This document shows, piece after piece, positions 13,822 through 20,431 of a stretch of 39,859 nt of DNA (position 1 is the first letter of the stretch; every line of letters begins with the position of its first letter). The stretch is from a virus. The stretch is taken from positions 1 to 39,859 of IMG/VR virus record IMGVR_UViG_3300027714_000043. The stretch is one strand, 5' to 3'. The position numbers and the translations under genes were made by a program. Under the pieces are notes generated by a model. It was not told the DNA's origin. It was given only the letters and a program-made list of their open reading frames with translations, and searched no databases.

Positions 13822-13887
13822 ACAGTCACTTGAGGATTCTACCTTACCTCGGTATAGGACTCCGCAAGTCTCTCCTCTTGTGGCTGT
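13822..13887 (+). ncRNA. Three-way-junction RNA element before the methyltransferase
   Basis: Paired segments: ACAGTCAC (13822-13829) with GTGGCTGT (13880-13887), a TT/TT internal loop, GAGGA (13832-13836) with TCCTC (13873-13877), then two hairpins, TACC-TTACCTC-GGTA (13840-13854) and GACT-CCGCA-AGTC (13858-13870). The element ends 18 bases before the methyltransferase start, ahead of its AAAAGGA binding site. The loop TTACCTC could also pair with the GAGGA strand. I do not recognise a known class. Translation control, processing or a ribozyme are all possible. Confidence 0.5.
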
Positions 13888-13905
13888 AAATTTTAAAAGG
13901 AAACT

Positions 13906-14889
13906 ATGAATAATATTTTACAAGGGAGTGTACTAGATAAATTAAAAGACATTGAAGCAAACTCTGTTCAATGTGTTGTAACAAGTCCACCTTATTGGGG
14001 GTTGCGAGATTATGGAACTGCTGAATGGGTAGGTGGGGTTTCTAATTGTAGTCATAAAAGAGACTCTAAGAAATCTGATAAAACAATTACAGGTCATAAA
14101 AACTTTGATGAAATGGGTGGGGTTAGTGATGCTATATATAAAAGTAAGTGTAAAAGATGCGGTGCAATTAGAAAAGACTCTCAACTGGGATTAGAAGAAA
14201 CACCTGAAGAGTATGTAGAAAATATGGTGAAAGTATTTAGAGGAGTTAAGAAAGTATTAAAAGATGATGGTACATTATGGTTAAATCTTGGCGATAGTTA
14301 TGCTAGTTCTGGCGAAGTAGGTAGAAAAGATGCTCACAAATATGGAGGTATTTCTAAAGTCGAGCATTTACATTCAGGAGGAGTTAAAGGATTAAAACCT
14401 AAAAATTTAATTGGTATTCCTTGGAGAGTGGCATTTGCATTACAACAAGATGGTTGGTATTTACGACAGGACATAATATGGCACAAACCTAATCCTATGC
14501 CTGAATCTGTCAAAGATAGATGCACAAAAGCACATGAGTATATATTTTTATTAAGTAAGTCACCTAAATACTATTATGATTCAGATGCAATAAGAGACAA
14601 ACCTCATTATGGTGAAGAAGTAGGAGCAAATAAAAGGTCAGTCTGGTCTATTAATGTTAAGCCATATAAAGATGCACATTTTGCTGTATTTCCTGAGAAA
14701 TTACCTGAGCTATGTATCAAGGCAGGAAGTAAAAAAGGTGATATAATTTTAGACCCATTTTTTGGTAGTGGGACAACTGGATATGTGGCTCAAAAATTGG
14801 ATAGAAAATGGTTAGGGATTGAATTGAATCCAGAGTACATCAAAATATCTGAAAATAGATTTAACCAATATGAATTATTTAACATATAA
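13906..14889 (+). CDS. DNA methyltransferase (beta class, N4-C or N6-A)
   Basis: Site-specific DNA methyltransferase, 327 residues, using S-adenosylmethionine. The catalytic motif TSPPYWGLRDYG sits at 26-37 and the cofactor motif DPFFGSGTTG at about 285-294, so motif IV precedes motif I as in the beta class. Between them lies a Cys/His cluster (C-x-H near 48, CKRCG near 82) that looks like a zinc finger insert, then a target region. SPPYW is common in N4-cytosine enzymes but also in N6-adenine ones. No restriction nuclease is beside it, so an orphan protective enzyme is likely, working with the ArdC-like protein against host restriction. It is preceded by AAAAGGAAACT and the RNA fold at 13822. 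Confidence 0.9.
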   Translation: MNNILQGSVLDKLKDIEANSVQCVVTSPPYWGLRDYGTAEWVGGVSNCSHKRDSKKSDKTITGHKNFDEMGGVSDAIYKSKCKRCGAIRKDSQLGLEETPEEYVENMVKVFRGVKKVLKDDGTLWLNLGDSYASSGEVGRKDAHKYGGISKVEHLHSGGVKGLKPKNLIGIPWRVAFALQQDGWYLRQDIIWHKPNPMPESVKDRCTKAHEYIFLLSKSPKYYYDSDAIRDKPHYGEEVGANKRSVWSINVKPYKDAHFAVFPEKLPELCIKAGSKKGDIILDPFFGSGTTGYVAQKLDRKWLGIELNPEYIKISENRFNQYELFNI

Positions 14890-14901
14890 AGAGAGAGTAA
14901 A

Positions 14902-15498
14902 ATGACCGTACAACCAGTTAAAGATATACGAAAAATAGCTATGATGATTAATGTTTTAGAAAAGAAAGGTAATAAACGTGACCCATTGCTTTTAAAATTT
15001 GGACTTAATACTGGTTTAAGGATTTGCGACATCTTACGAATGAAAGTTAAATATTTATTTAATACCGATGGAACCTTAAAAGAGTATTTAGATTTGTTTG
15101 AAAGCAAAACTATTAAAAATAGGAATAGAAGATTAAAGCAAATTAAGCTAAATAGTGTTATTAGACCAGAGCTAGAATCTTATGTCCAATTTTATGAACT
15201 TGAGCCAGAGGATTGGATATTCTTTTCATTAAAAAATCCAGCAAATGCTTTGGATAGGGTTAGAGCTTATTCATTACTTCGTGAGGCAGCTTTAAAATCT
15301 GGAGTTACTAAATTTGGTACACATTCAATGAGAAAAACATTAGCATATAATATTTATAATAAAACTAAAGACCTCGCATTAGTTATGAGGCTGTTAAACC
15401 ACTCCGACCCAGACCACACACTAAGGTATATTGGTATTGTACAGCACGATTTAGATGAGGCTTATGAAGAGTTTTCAATTGATGCGGAAACTAAGTAA
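14902..15498 (+). CDS. Compact tyrosine recombinase
   Basis: A 198-residue tyrosine recombinase containing the catalytic domain only. Seen: LNTGLRICDILRMK with the first Arg at about 36, the beta-hairpin Lys region (ESKTIKNRNRRLKQIKL), GTHSMRKTLAYNIY with His-x-x-Arg at about 145-150, LLNHSDPDHTLRYIGI with the second His and nucleophile Tyr at about 172-184. Typical phage integrases are 320-400 residues with arm- and core-binding domains in front, which are missing here. It may resolve genome multimers or integrate with a helper; the tRNA-like site at 11005 and the AlpA-like protein at 8955 are possible partners. Start ATG follows GAGAGAGTAAA. Confidence 0.82.
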   Translation: MTVQPVKDIRKIAMMINVLEKKGNKRDPLLLKFGLNTGLRICDILRMKVKYLFNTDGTLKEYLDLFESKTIKNRNRRLKQIKLNSVIRPELESYVQFYELEPEDWIFFSLKNPANALDRVRAYSLLREAALKSGVTKFGTHSMRKTLAYNIYNKTKDLALVMRLLNHSDPDHTLRYIGIVQHDLDEAYEEFSIDAETK

Positions 15499-15506
15499 GT
15501 TTAGAC

Positions 15507-16103
15507 ATGGATAAATTAAAAGCAGATAAAATAAAACAAAAAATAAACTATTCTAAAAATGAAAGTGAAATCAAATTTGTAAAAGAACAAGGCAAGTCTA
15601 TTGGTTTAGCTGTTGAAAATATGAAACCATTAGAATTAGATGAGCCAGTTTTTGATGGAGAACCTCTACTTGCTAAGAAAAATGGAAAGTATAGAATTGA
15701 TGAGCAACATTTTGCTTTAATGTTTTTAGAAGCTTTCCAAAATGAAGATAAAATTACTGGTGATTTAGCACCTTTATATTCGAGGGTTGAACAGATGGTA
15801 GGTATACCAGCAAGTACATTAAGGGGTTGGTGGCTTAAACGTGAGGAGATAATGGCACAAAGAGCAACCACACTACACCAAGGATTAAATTATATTAGTA
15901 CAGCGATGATGGTAGAGATGATGAGGATGACCCAAGCTATGGCTAATATAGATTACAAAGAGATGGTAAGTAATAAACCTCAAGATATGCATAATTTTAT
16001 AAGCCTGTTTAATACTTTGATTAATAAATTTAGATTAATGAACAATCAATCCACTAGCAATGTAGCTCATGCACATGAAGTTGAGCTTGTTATACCAGAT
16101 TAA
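15507..16103 (+). CDS. HTH protein, possible small terminase-like (198 aa)
   Basis: A 198-residue protein. The N-terminus is basic (1-45), followed by EQHFALMFLEAFQNE and an HTH-like block YSRVEQMVGIPASTLRGWWLK broken here (about 92-112, Arg-Gly-Trp-Trp at its end), as in phage HTH and small terminase proteins. The C-terminal half is helical with many Met (AMMVEMMRMTQAMA). Since no small terminase lies next to TerL, this is one candidate; a regulator is the other option. No decisive motif. ATG at 15507 follows AGTTTAGAC, a weak site, nine bases after the recombinase stop. Confidence 0.5.
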   Translation: MDKLKADKIKQKINYSKNESEIKFVKEQGKSIGLAVENMKPLELDEPVFDGEPLLAKKNGKYRIDEQHFALMFLEAFQNEDKITGDLAPLYSRVEQMVGIPASTLRGWWLKREEIMAQRATTLHQGLNYISTAMMVEMMRMTQAMANIDYKEMVSNKPQDMHNFISLFNTLINKFRLMNNQSTSNVAHAHEVELVIPD

Positions 16104-16105
16104 AC

Positions 16106-16134
16106 TTGCGCCTAGTCGTAAACTATAGTAATTT
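16106..16134 (+). promoter_or_regulatory. Early promoter with GTAAAC motif (recombination genes)
   Basis: TTGCGC (16106-16111), 17-base spacer, TAATTT (16129-16134). GTAAAC occurs at 16118 and GTAATT at 16128, ten bases apart. It leads to the exonuclease at 16160 through the AACATGGAGATATA leader. Confidence 0.5.
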
Positions 16135-16159
16135 AAGCATAACAGAACATGGAGATATA

Positions 16160-17083
16160 ATGACATATAGAAAAGCACCAAAAGATTACGATGAGTGGCT
16201 ATTAGACCGAAAAGATAATCCTAGCATCGGAGCATCTCAATCAGCAGCAGTTCTAGGTCTACATCCTTGGATGACAGCAGTTGATTTATGGTCAGAGTTA
16301 ACAAATGGATTCCAGCCTAAAGATGATAATCTTGCAATGTATTTAGGTAGAGAAATGGAGCCTATATTAAGAGATTTATTTTATAAAGAAACTGGTATGA
16401 AGGTTAAGCAAGATAATAAAATACGAATTGATTCAGAGTATAAATATATAACTACAAACCTAGATGGAATGGTTGTGGGTGAAAAAATACCAGTTGAGTT
16501 TAAGACAACAGCAAAAAAATGGGATGGCGAGATACCAGACCATTATTTTGTGCAATTACAGCATCAAATGATGGTAACAAACAGCCCATCTATTTACTTT
16601 GCAAGTTTGTCTATGGGTTTTGATAAGCAACTAATTATTGAAAAATACAATCGAGATAACAAGTTTATTAAGAAACTAAGAACAGCCTTAGTTGATTTTT
16701 GGAAAATAAATGTAGAAGGTAATGTAGCACCTGAATGTCAGAACATTGAGGATGCAAATAAAGTATTTAATCAAATCTCTGAGGAGGATGTATTAGAAGC
16801 TGATGAAAATATTCATGGAATAGTTCATAACCTTAGAAACCATTACGAACAAAAAAATGAGGCTGATAGAGAGATTAAACATCTAAAGCTAAAGTTAATG
16901 ACAGCCTTAGAGGATAAGCAGATATTAATGCATAATGGTAGCCAGATTGTTACATGGAGGTCGACAAAAGATAGGGTTGTGTTTGATAAAAATACATTTC
17001 AAAAAGAAAATCAAGATTTATACAATCAATATTTAGTCACTAAGAAAGGTAGTAGAAGATTTGTACTTAAAAAGGAGTTATAA
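16160..17083 (+). CDS. YqaJ/lambda-exonuclease-type recombinase nuclease
   Basis: 5'-3' exonuclease of phage recombination, 307 residues. Motifs in order: GASQSAAVLGLHPW (about 23-36, the G-A-S conserved block), GREMEPILRDLFY (about 70-82), NLDGMVVGEKIPVEFKTT with the catalytic Asp and Glu-x-Lys (about 103-124) and HYFVQLQHQMMVT with the metal/DNA-binding Gln pair (about 133-145). A charged helical C-terminus follows. The enzyme trims DNA ends and loads the RecT annealing protein encoded next, with overlapping TAATG. ATG at 16160 sits at the usual distance from ATGGAG; an upstream in-frame TTG at 16106 is the -35 box and is rejected. Confidence 0.9.
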   Translation: MTYRKAPKDYDEWLLDRKDNPSIGASQSAAVLGLHPWMTAVDLWSELTNGFQPKDDNLAMYLGREMEPILRDLFYKETGMKVKQDNKIRIDSEYKYITTNLDGMVVGEKIPVEFKTTAKKWDGEIPDHYFVQLQHQMMVTNSPSIYFASLSMGFDKQLIIEKYNRDNKFIKKLRTALVDFWKINVEGNVAPECQNIEDANKVFNQISEEDVLEADENIHGIVHNLRNHYEQKNEADREIKHLKLKLMTALEDKQILMHNGSQIVTWRSTKDRVVFDKNTFQKENQDLYNQYLVTKKGSRRFVLKKEL

Positions 17084-17955
17084 TGTCTGAAATAAAAAAC
17101 GCAAAAAACAGGTCTGTCGCATTGACACCTAAACAATCGGGTCTTAAAGAAACTATTAAAAGCCAAGAGTTTTATGTCCAAATATCCAATGCACTACCTC
17201 AAGGCAATCTATCAACTAAGAGATACCAATCTGCTTGTTTAACGGCTTTAGCTGTTCAACCTAAATTGTTACAATGCAACCCATCTTCTGTTATAAAAGC
17301 GATGATGGAATCTGCTAGGTATGGATTAGAGCCAAACAGTCCTTTGAGCGAAGCAGCTCTCGTTCCATATGGTCAAGATTGTAAATTTTTAATTGAATAC
17401 CGAGGTATGATGAAGTTAGCTTGGAATACTGGATTAATTAAATCATTGGATTATGATAAGGTTTGCCAAGATGATGAGTTTGAATACTCAAAAGGTAGTA
17501 AAGGTTTATCTTTTCACCATAGACCAAGTCTTTCATCTAGTCGTGGTGAAGGTAACATATATTATGCTTATGCAGAATTAAAACATGGAGGAACAGCTTT
17601 TCAAGTTATGACAAGAGAAGATATAGTGTCACACGCTAAACAATTTAGCCGAGGATACTCTTCTAAAAGCAGCCCTTGGCAAACAGATTTTGATGCAATG
17701 GCTTATAAAACTGTTATAAGGCAACTTTGTGACAAGAAACTTCCTAAGTCTACAACTGAGCAAAGTGTTTTAATGAGAGAAGCAGCTCATATAGATGATT
17801 TTGTAGAGGAACCAAGGCATTCGTTAATGCAAGAAAAAGAAATTGAGATTGGGAAAGTTAATGCATCTACGCAAGAGTCAACTAGGACTCCAATGCCTAA
17901 ATTTAATGATGAAGATGACCCTGCAATTTTATTTCCAGAAACAAGAGAAGCATAA
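17083..17955 (+). CDS. recT: RecT-family single-strand annealing protein
   Basis: A 290-residue RecT homologue. Seen: NALPQGNLSTKRYQSACLTA (about 32-51), LLQCNPSSVIKAMMESARYG then LEPNSPLSEAALVPYG (about 63-99), the strongly conserved core of the family, and YRGMMKLAWNTG (about 106-117). The MTREDI and SPWQTDFDAMAYKTVIRQL segments (about 183-215) end the DNA-binding domain; the tail is variable and acidic. RecT coats single strands left by the exonuclease and anneals them, for replication by recombination. Start overlaps the exonuclease stop. The stop codon begins the RNA fold at 17954. Confidence 0.92.
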   Translation: MSEIKNAKNRSVALTPKQSGLKETIKSQEFYVQISNALPQGNLSTKRYQSACLTALAVQPKLLQCNPSSVIKAMMESARYGLEPNSPLSEAALVPYGQDCKFLIEYRGMMKLAWNTGLIKSLDYDKVCQDDEFEYSKGSKGLSFHHRPSLSSSRGEGNIYYAYAELKHGGTAFQVMTREDIVSHAKQFSRGYSSKSSPWQTDFDAMAYKTVIRQLCDKKLPKSTTEQSVLMREAAHIDDFVEEPRHSLMQEKEIEIGKVNASTQESTRTPMPKFNDEDDPAILFPETREA

Positions 17956-18047
17956 CACCTTATGTTACGCAACCACAACTACACATCGTCTAGCGTGACA
18001 ATATATAATGGTGTTCTGAGGGTGGGCGACTCCATGCGCCTGCCCTC
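17954..18047 (+). ncRNA. Two-domain RNA fold after recT
   Basis: Domain 1: AACACC (17954-17959, overlapping the recT stop) pairs with GGTGTT (18010-18015), and GTTACGC (17964-17970) with GCGTGAC (17993-17999), leaving a 22-base loop. Domain 2: an 11 bp hairpin, GAGGGTGGGCG (18018-18028) with CGCCTGCCCTC (18037-18047), two G-T pairs, 8-base loop. The latter ends 15 bases before the next start. No T tract follows, so it is not a normal terminator. It may protect the upstream message or control the next gene. Class not recognised. Confidence 0.5.
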
Positions 18048-18062
18048 TATTAAAAGGGTTCT

Positions 18063-18257
18063 ATGAAAGTTAAAAAAGAAATGGTTGAGTATTGGGTAGG
18101 TGATAAATATGATGATGCTATTAAGGTTATTTTAGAAATTGCAAATAGTCATAAAGATAAATTACCTTGGAAACCCGATATGCTTTACAACGATATTAAA
18201 CAAAGTTGGTTACAAAAAAGGAGCAAGAAATATGGAAGAAACAGTTTATATAAATAA
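18063..18257 (+). CDS. Small unknown protein (64 aa)
   Basis: A 64-residue basic protein starting MKVKKEMVEYWVGDKYDDAI, helical, with two Trp in the second half. ATG at 18063 follows AAAAGGGTTCT. No family recognised. It overlaps the next gene by 26 bases, indicating coupled translation with the SSB-tail protein and a possible role in replication or recombination by context only. Confidence 0.55.
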   Translation: MKVKKEMVEYWVGDKYDDAIKVILEIANSHKDKLPWKPDMLYNDIKQSWLQKRSKKYGRNSLYK

Positions 18258-18516
18258 ATGTAGCATTAAAGAAAAAATGTTTGATAATGGGTCAAGTGTT
18301 TTAAACATGGCTATCCATTTAGATGAGTTTGAAATGCATCAAAATGCCGATGGTTGGGTTAATATAAGTATTTGTAAACGTAAAGAGCCTAGTGATAAAG
18401 GACATACTCATTATGCTAAATTAAATAGTTATACTCCTAAAATAGAATCTAACCAACCAGAATCTAACCAACCAGAGGATAGCCCTAAAATAGACAATGA
18501 TGATTTACCATTTTAG
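18232..18516 (+). CDS. Small protein with SSB-type acidic C-terminal tip (94 aa)
   Basis: A 94-residue protein. ATG at 18232 follows AAAAAAGGAGCAAGAAAT, an excellent site; an earlier frame start at 18139 lacks one. The N-terminal 60 residues form a small beta-rich domain (VLNMAIHLDEFEMHQN, GWVNISICKRKE, THYAKLNSY). Then comes a linker with a repeated ESNQPESNQPE, and the end is KIDNDDLPF, the acidic Asp-Asp-Leu-Pro-Phe tip by which bacterial SSB recruits repair proteins. This fits a phage single-strand-binding or SSB-mimic protein working with exonuclease, RecT, RusA and the helicase loader. The domain itself is not clearly an OB fold by eye. Confidence 0.65.
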   Translation: MEETVYINKCSIKEKMFDNGSSVLNMAIHLDEFEMHQNADGWVNISICKRKEPSDKGHTHYAKLNSYTPKIESNQPESNQPEDSPKIDNDDLPF

Positions 18517-18573
18517 TAAATTTTGTTTATAAAAAATAACAATAGAAAAATCTCGCAATCCAGCGATTATTAT

Positions 18574-18711
18574 ATGTCTTTAAGGGATAGTATAAAATAT
18601 TATAGTAATTTGCTTGATAAAAATAAAATTAGTATTAATGGAGCTGCACATCATAGACTAATGGTATTACAGAAAAAGCAATTTAAAATCGATAGAGAGA
18701 GGTATAGATGA
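18574..18711 (+). CDS. Tiny basic helical protein (45 aa)
   Basis: Basic helical protein of 45 residues (MSLRDSIKYYSNLLDKNKIS onward). The start is uncertain: ATG at 18574 and an in-frame TTG at 18523, giving 62 residues, both lack a clear ribosome binding site. The stop overlaps the next ATG (ATGA), which favours a real gene. No family recognised. Confidence 0.45.
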   Translation: MSLRDSIKYYSNLLDKNKISINGAAHHRLMVLQKKQFKIDRERYR

Positions 18712-18938
18712 GTCAATTAAAACAAGTAAAACATTTTTTAGAAGGTGGGAACAAGTTAACGCCCCTTGAAGCTTTGGATAAATTTGGATGCATGAGGTTG
18801 GCTGCTATTGTCCACACATTAAAAAATGATGGATTAGAGGTAAAAACAACAATGATAACTCATAATAAAAAAACTTTTGCTCAATACGAAATTGAAAAAT
18901 CAGTTGAGCCAAACAATCAAGTTAAGATATTTGTATAA
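18708..18938 (+). CDS. Winged-helix HTH protein (76 aa)
   Basis: A 76-residue DNA-binding protein resembling the small phage HTH_39 family: QVKHFLEGGNKLTPLEALDK, FGCMRLAAIVHTLKNDGLEV as recognition helix region (about 22-45), and a beta wing (TTMITHNKKTFAQYEI). Proteins of this kind are often found among replication and recombination genes and may regulate them. The gene is coupled by ATGA to the one before and by one base to the next. Confidence 0.7.
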   Translation: MSQLKQVKHFLEGGNKLTPLEALDKFGCMRLAAIVHTLKNDGLEVKTTMITHNKKTFAQYEIEKSVEPNNQVKIFV

Positions 18939-18939
18939 A

Positions 18940-19113
18940 ATGAATATTAAAAGTGAAAAAAGAACTCGCAGATTTCCATCGACTCACACTAGGAAAGGAT
19001 ATATAATTGAATCTTACAGATTATTAATAAAAGAAGGTAGGATAAAAGAGGGTAGCTACGCAATGAATAGATGGAATTATTTAAAATTAAATAACTTTAA
19101 ATTGAATAGTTGA
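18940..19113 (+). CDS. Small basic protein (57 aa)
   Basis: A 57-residue very basic protein, ATG at 18940 one base after the HTH gene stop. An N-terminal Arg/Lys/Thr stretch (KRTRRFPSTHTRKG) is followed by helices (ESYRLLIKEG, NRWNYLKLNN). The start lacks a strong binding site and probably depends on coupling. An alternative frame start at 18877 overlaps the HTH gene and is less likely. A DNA-binding role is possible from charge only. Confidence 0.5.
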   Translation: MNIKSEKRTRRFPSTHTRKGYIIESYRLLIKEGRIKEGSYAMNRWNYLKLNNFKLNS

Positions 19114-19117
19114 CCTT

Positions 19118-19528
19118 ATGCAATTTTTTACAATAAAAGTCAAAGGAAAGCCAAAACCTCAACAGAGGCATAGGCATACAAAAGCTGGGTTTACTTACGA
19201 CCCATCAAGCCAATACAAGAAAGACTTTATTGCTCAAGCTATGGCTCAAGCTCCTAAACTACCCTTAAAAGGGATTATATCATTAAGAGCAATATTCAAG
19301 ATGCCTTATGTCAAAAAACATTATAGAACTGGAAAGTTTGCAGGGCAACTAAAGCCAAACCCACCTATTGAATATATTATTAAACCTGATATAGATAATC
19401 TAATTAAATTTGTATTAGATGCTGGTAATAAAATTTTATGGCATGACGATTCTCAAGTATATAAAGTTGAAATGGAAAAAATATATTGTGAAGAACCTTG
19501 TACTTTATTGGAGATAATGGAAGAATGA
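19118..19528 (+). CDS. rusA: RusA-family Holliday junction resolvase
   Basis: A 136-residue RusA-like endonuclease, matching the family length. Start FTIKVKGKPKPQQRHRHTK (early basic loop), TYDPSSQYKKDF (about 24-35), then IIKPDIDNLIKFVLDAGN (about 86-103) carrying two catalytic Asp and WHDDSQVYKVEMEKIY (about 108-123) carrying the third. It cuts four-way junctions made by the exonuclease/RecT pathway before packaging. ATG at 19118 lies four bases past the preceding stop with a weak site (TTGACCTT). Stop overlaps the helicase-loader start. Confidence 0.9.
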   Translation: MQFFTIKVKGKPKPQQRHRHTKAGFTYDPSSQYKKDFIAQAMAQAPKLPLKGIISLRAIFKMPYVKKHYRTGKFAGQLKPNPPIEYIIKPDIDNLIKFVLDAGNKILWHDDSQVYKVEMEKIYCEEPCTLLEIMEE

Positions 19529-20094
19529 GTAACTTTTTCAAATTACATAATCCGATTGTAAAAACAGATAGCTTTGAAATAGAAAACCCTAAAATTATTG
19601 AAAAAATTAATAATGATATGACGAATGGTAATTCTTTTCATTATATATTTTTTGGTTCAACTGGTGTTGGTAAAACGTATTTAGGCACACATATTTCTAT
19701 AAAATGTAAAGAGCAATGGGAGATATTAAGTTGCATAAAACATTACAAGGAGCATATATCTATTATAAGTTCTAGTTATACTGATAAAATGGAAGCAGAC
19801 AGAAAAAATGATAATAAATTTAGTTCTAATTGTTTAATGATTGATGATTTAGGAGATGAAAAACCAATTACTCCAGCTTCCCATGATTATTTTAGCGGTT
19901 TATTAGAAAAAAGATATTTATATATAAAAAGAAATAATATTAGTAGAACTATTATTACAACAAATTTAAAATCTGAAGAAATAGTAGCTATGTATGGCTC
20001 AAGAGTTTATGATAGAATTTGTGAACATTTTATTATATGTAAATTTAATAACGATTCATTTAGAAAAAAGAATCTTCAAATTATAGTAGGGTAA
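19525..20094 (+). CDS. DnaC-like helicase loader ATPase
   Basis: AAA+ ATPase of 189 residues. Start ATG 19525 shares ATGA with the RusA stop; an in-frame ATG at 19498 is inside RusA. Motifs: Walker A GSTGVGKT at about 44-51, Walker B CLMIDDLGDE at about 104-113, sensor-type RTIITTNLKSEEI at about 146-158, and YGSRVYDRICE with the arginine finger at about 162-172. Short forms like this resemble the C-terminal domain of DnaC and phage loaders, which place the replicative helicase on DNA. Partner could be the replication-initiator-like protein at 8113-8850; no helicase gene is visible, so it would use the host DnaB. Confidence 0.85.
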   Translation: MSNFFKLHNPIVKTDSFEIENPKIIEKINNDMTNGNSFHYIFFGSTGVGKTYLGTHISIKCKEQWEILSCIKHYKEHISIISSSYTDKMEADRKNDNKFSSNCLMIDDLGDEKPITPASHDYFSGLLEKRYLYIKRNNISRTIITTNLKSEEIVAMYGSRVYDRICEHFIICKFNNDSFRKKNLQIIVG

Positions 20095-20121
20095 ACCCTA
20101 ACTCCAAGTATTACACAATTT

Positions 20122-20147
20122 GTAAAATCTTCGAGGAAAGGTTTTAC
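20122..20147 (+). terminator. Hairpin between helicase loader and last early promoter
   Basis: GTAAAATC (20122-20129) pairs with GGTTTTAC (20140-20147), 8 bp with one wobble and a 10-base loop, ending at the -35 box of the next promoter. It lacks a T tract, so it may be only a weak terminator or message 3' end. Confidence 0.35.
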
Positions 20148-20176
20148 TTGACATTGTTATTTATTAGCTGTAAACT
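20148..20176 (+). promoter_or_regulatory. Early promoter with GTAAAC doublet (20204 gene)
   Basis: Perfect TTGACA (20148-20153), 17-base spacer, TAAACT (20171-20176). GTAAAC at 20170 and 20179, nine bases apart, here overlaps and follows the -10 box rather than preceding it. It drives the last gene before the terminator. Confidence 0.6.
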
Positions 20177-20203
20177 GTGTAAACAAAAATCATGGAGATT
20201 AAA

Positions 20204-20416
20204 ATGAAAAAACAAAAATGCAATGGTAAACTTGCCGTTGTCAAAACAGAAAAAGGATATTCACATATGCAAACAATTTGGAGTGGTGGGGGTCATAGTG
20301 GCAACGTCAATTACACATCCTACAAGTGTGAGCATGGGCATGAATATGAGACTACTGGAAGAGATAAATCTTGTAGTTTACCATTAAATGTTTTTGGCAA
20401 AGGTTATTCTAAATAA
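20204..20416 (+). CDS. Small Cys/His protein with own promoter (70 aa)
   Basis: A 70-residue basic protein starting MKKQKCNGKLAVVKTEKGYS. Cys at about 6, CEHGHEYETTGRDKSCS near 44-60 and scattered His suggest a small zinc-binding fold. Gly-rich middle (WSGGGHSGN). ATG at 20204 follows TCATGGAGATTAAA; an ATG at 20192 lies inside the binding site. It has its own strong promoter and terminator, thus is an independent unit, as for some early host-takeover genes. Function unknown. Confidence 0.6.
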   Translation: MKKQKCNGKLAVVKTEKGYSHMQTIWSGGGHSGNVNYTSYKCEHGHEYETTGRDKSCSLPLNVFGKGYSK

Positions 20417-20431
20417 AACAAACAGCAAAAC

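Noticed and set aside
13822-13887. Second hammerhead ribozyme
   Set aside because: No CTGANGA core and no GAAA strand; the fold is a different three-way junction.
18004-18009. TATAAT as a promoter for the 18063 gene
   Set aside because: No -35 box at 16-18 bases upstream, and the region is better explained as an RNA fold.
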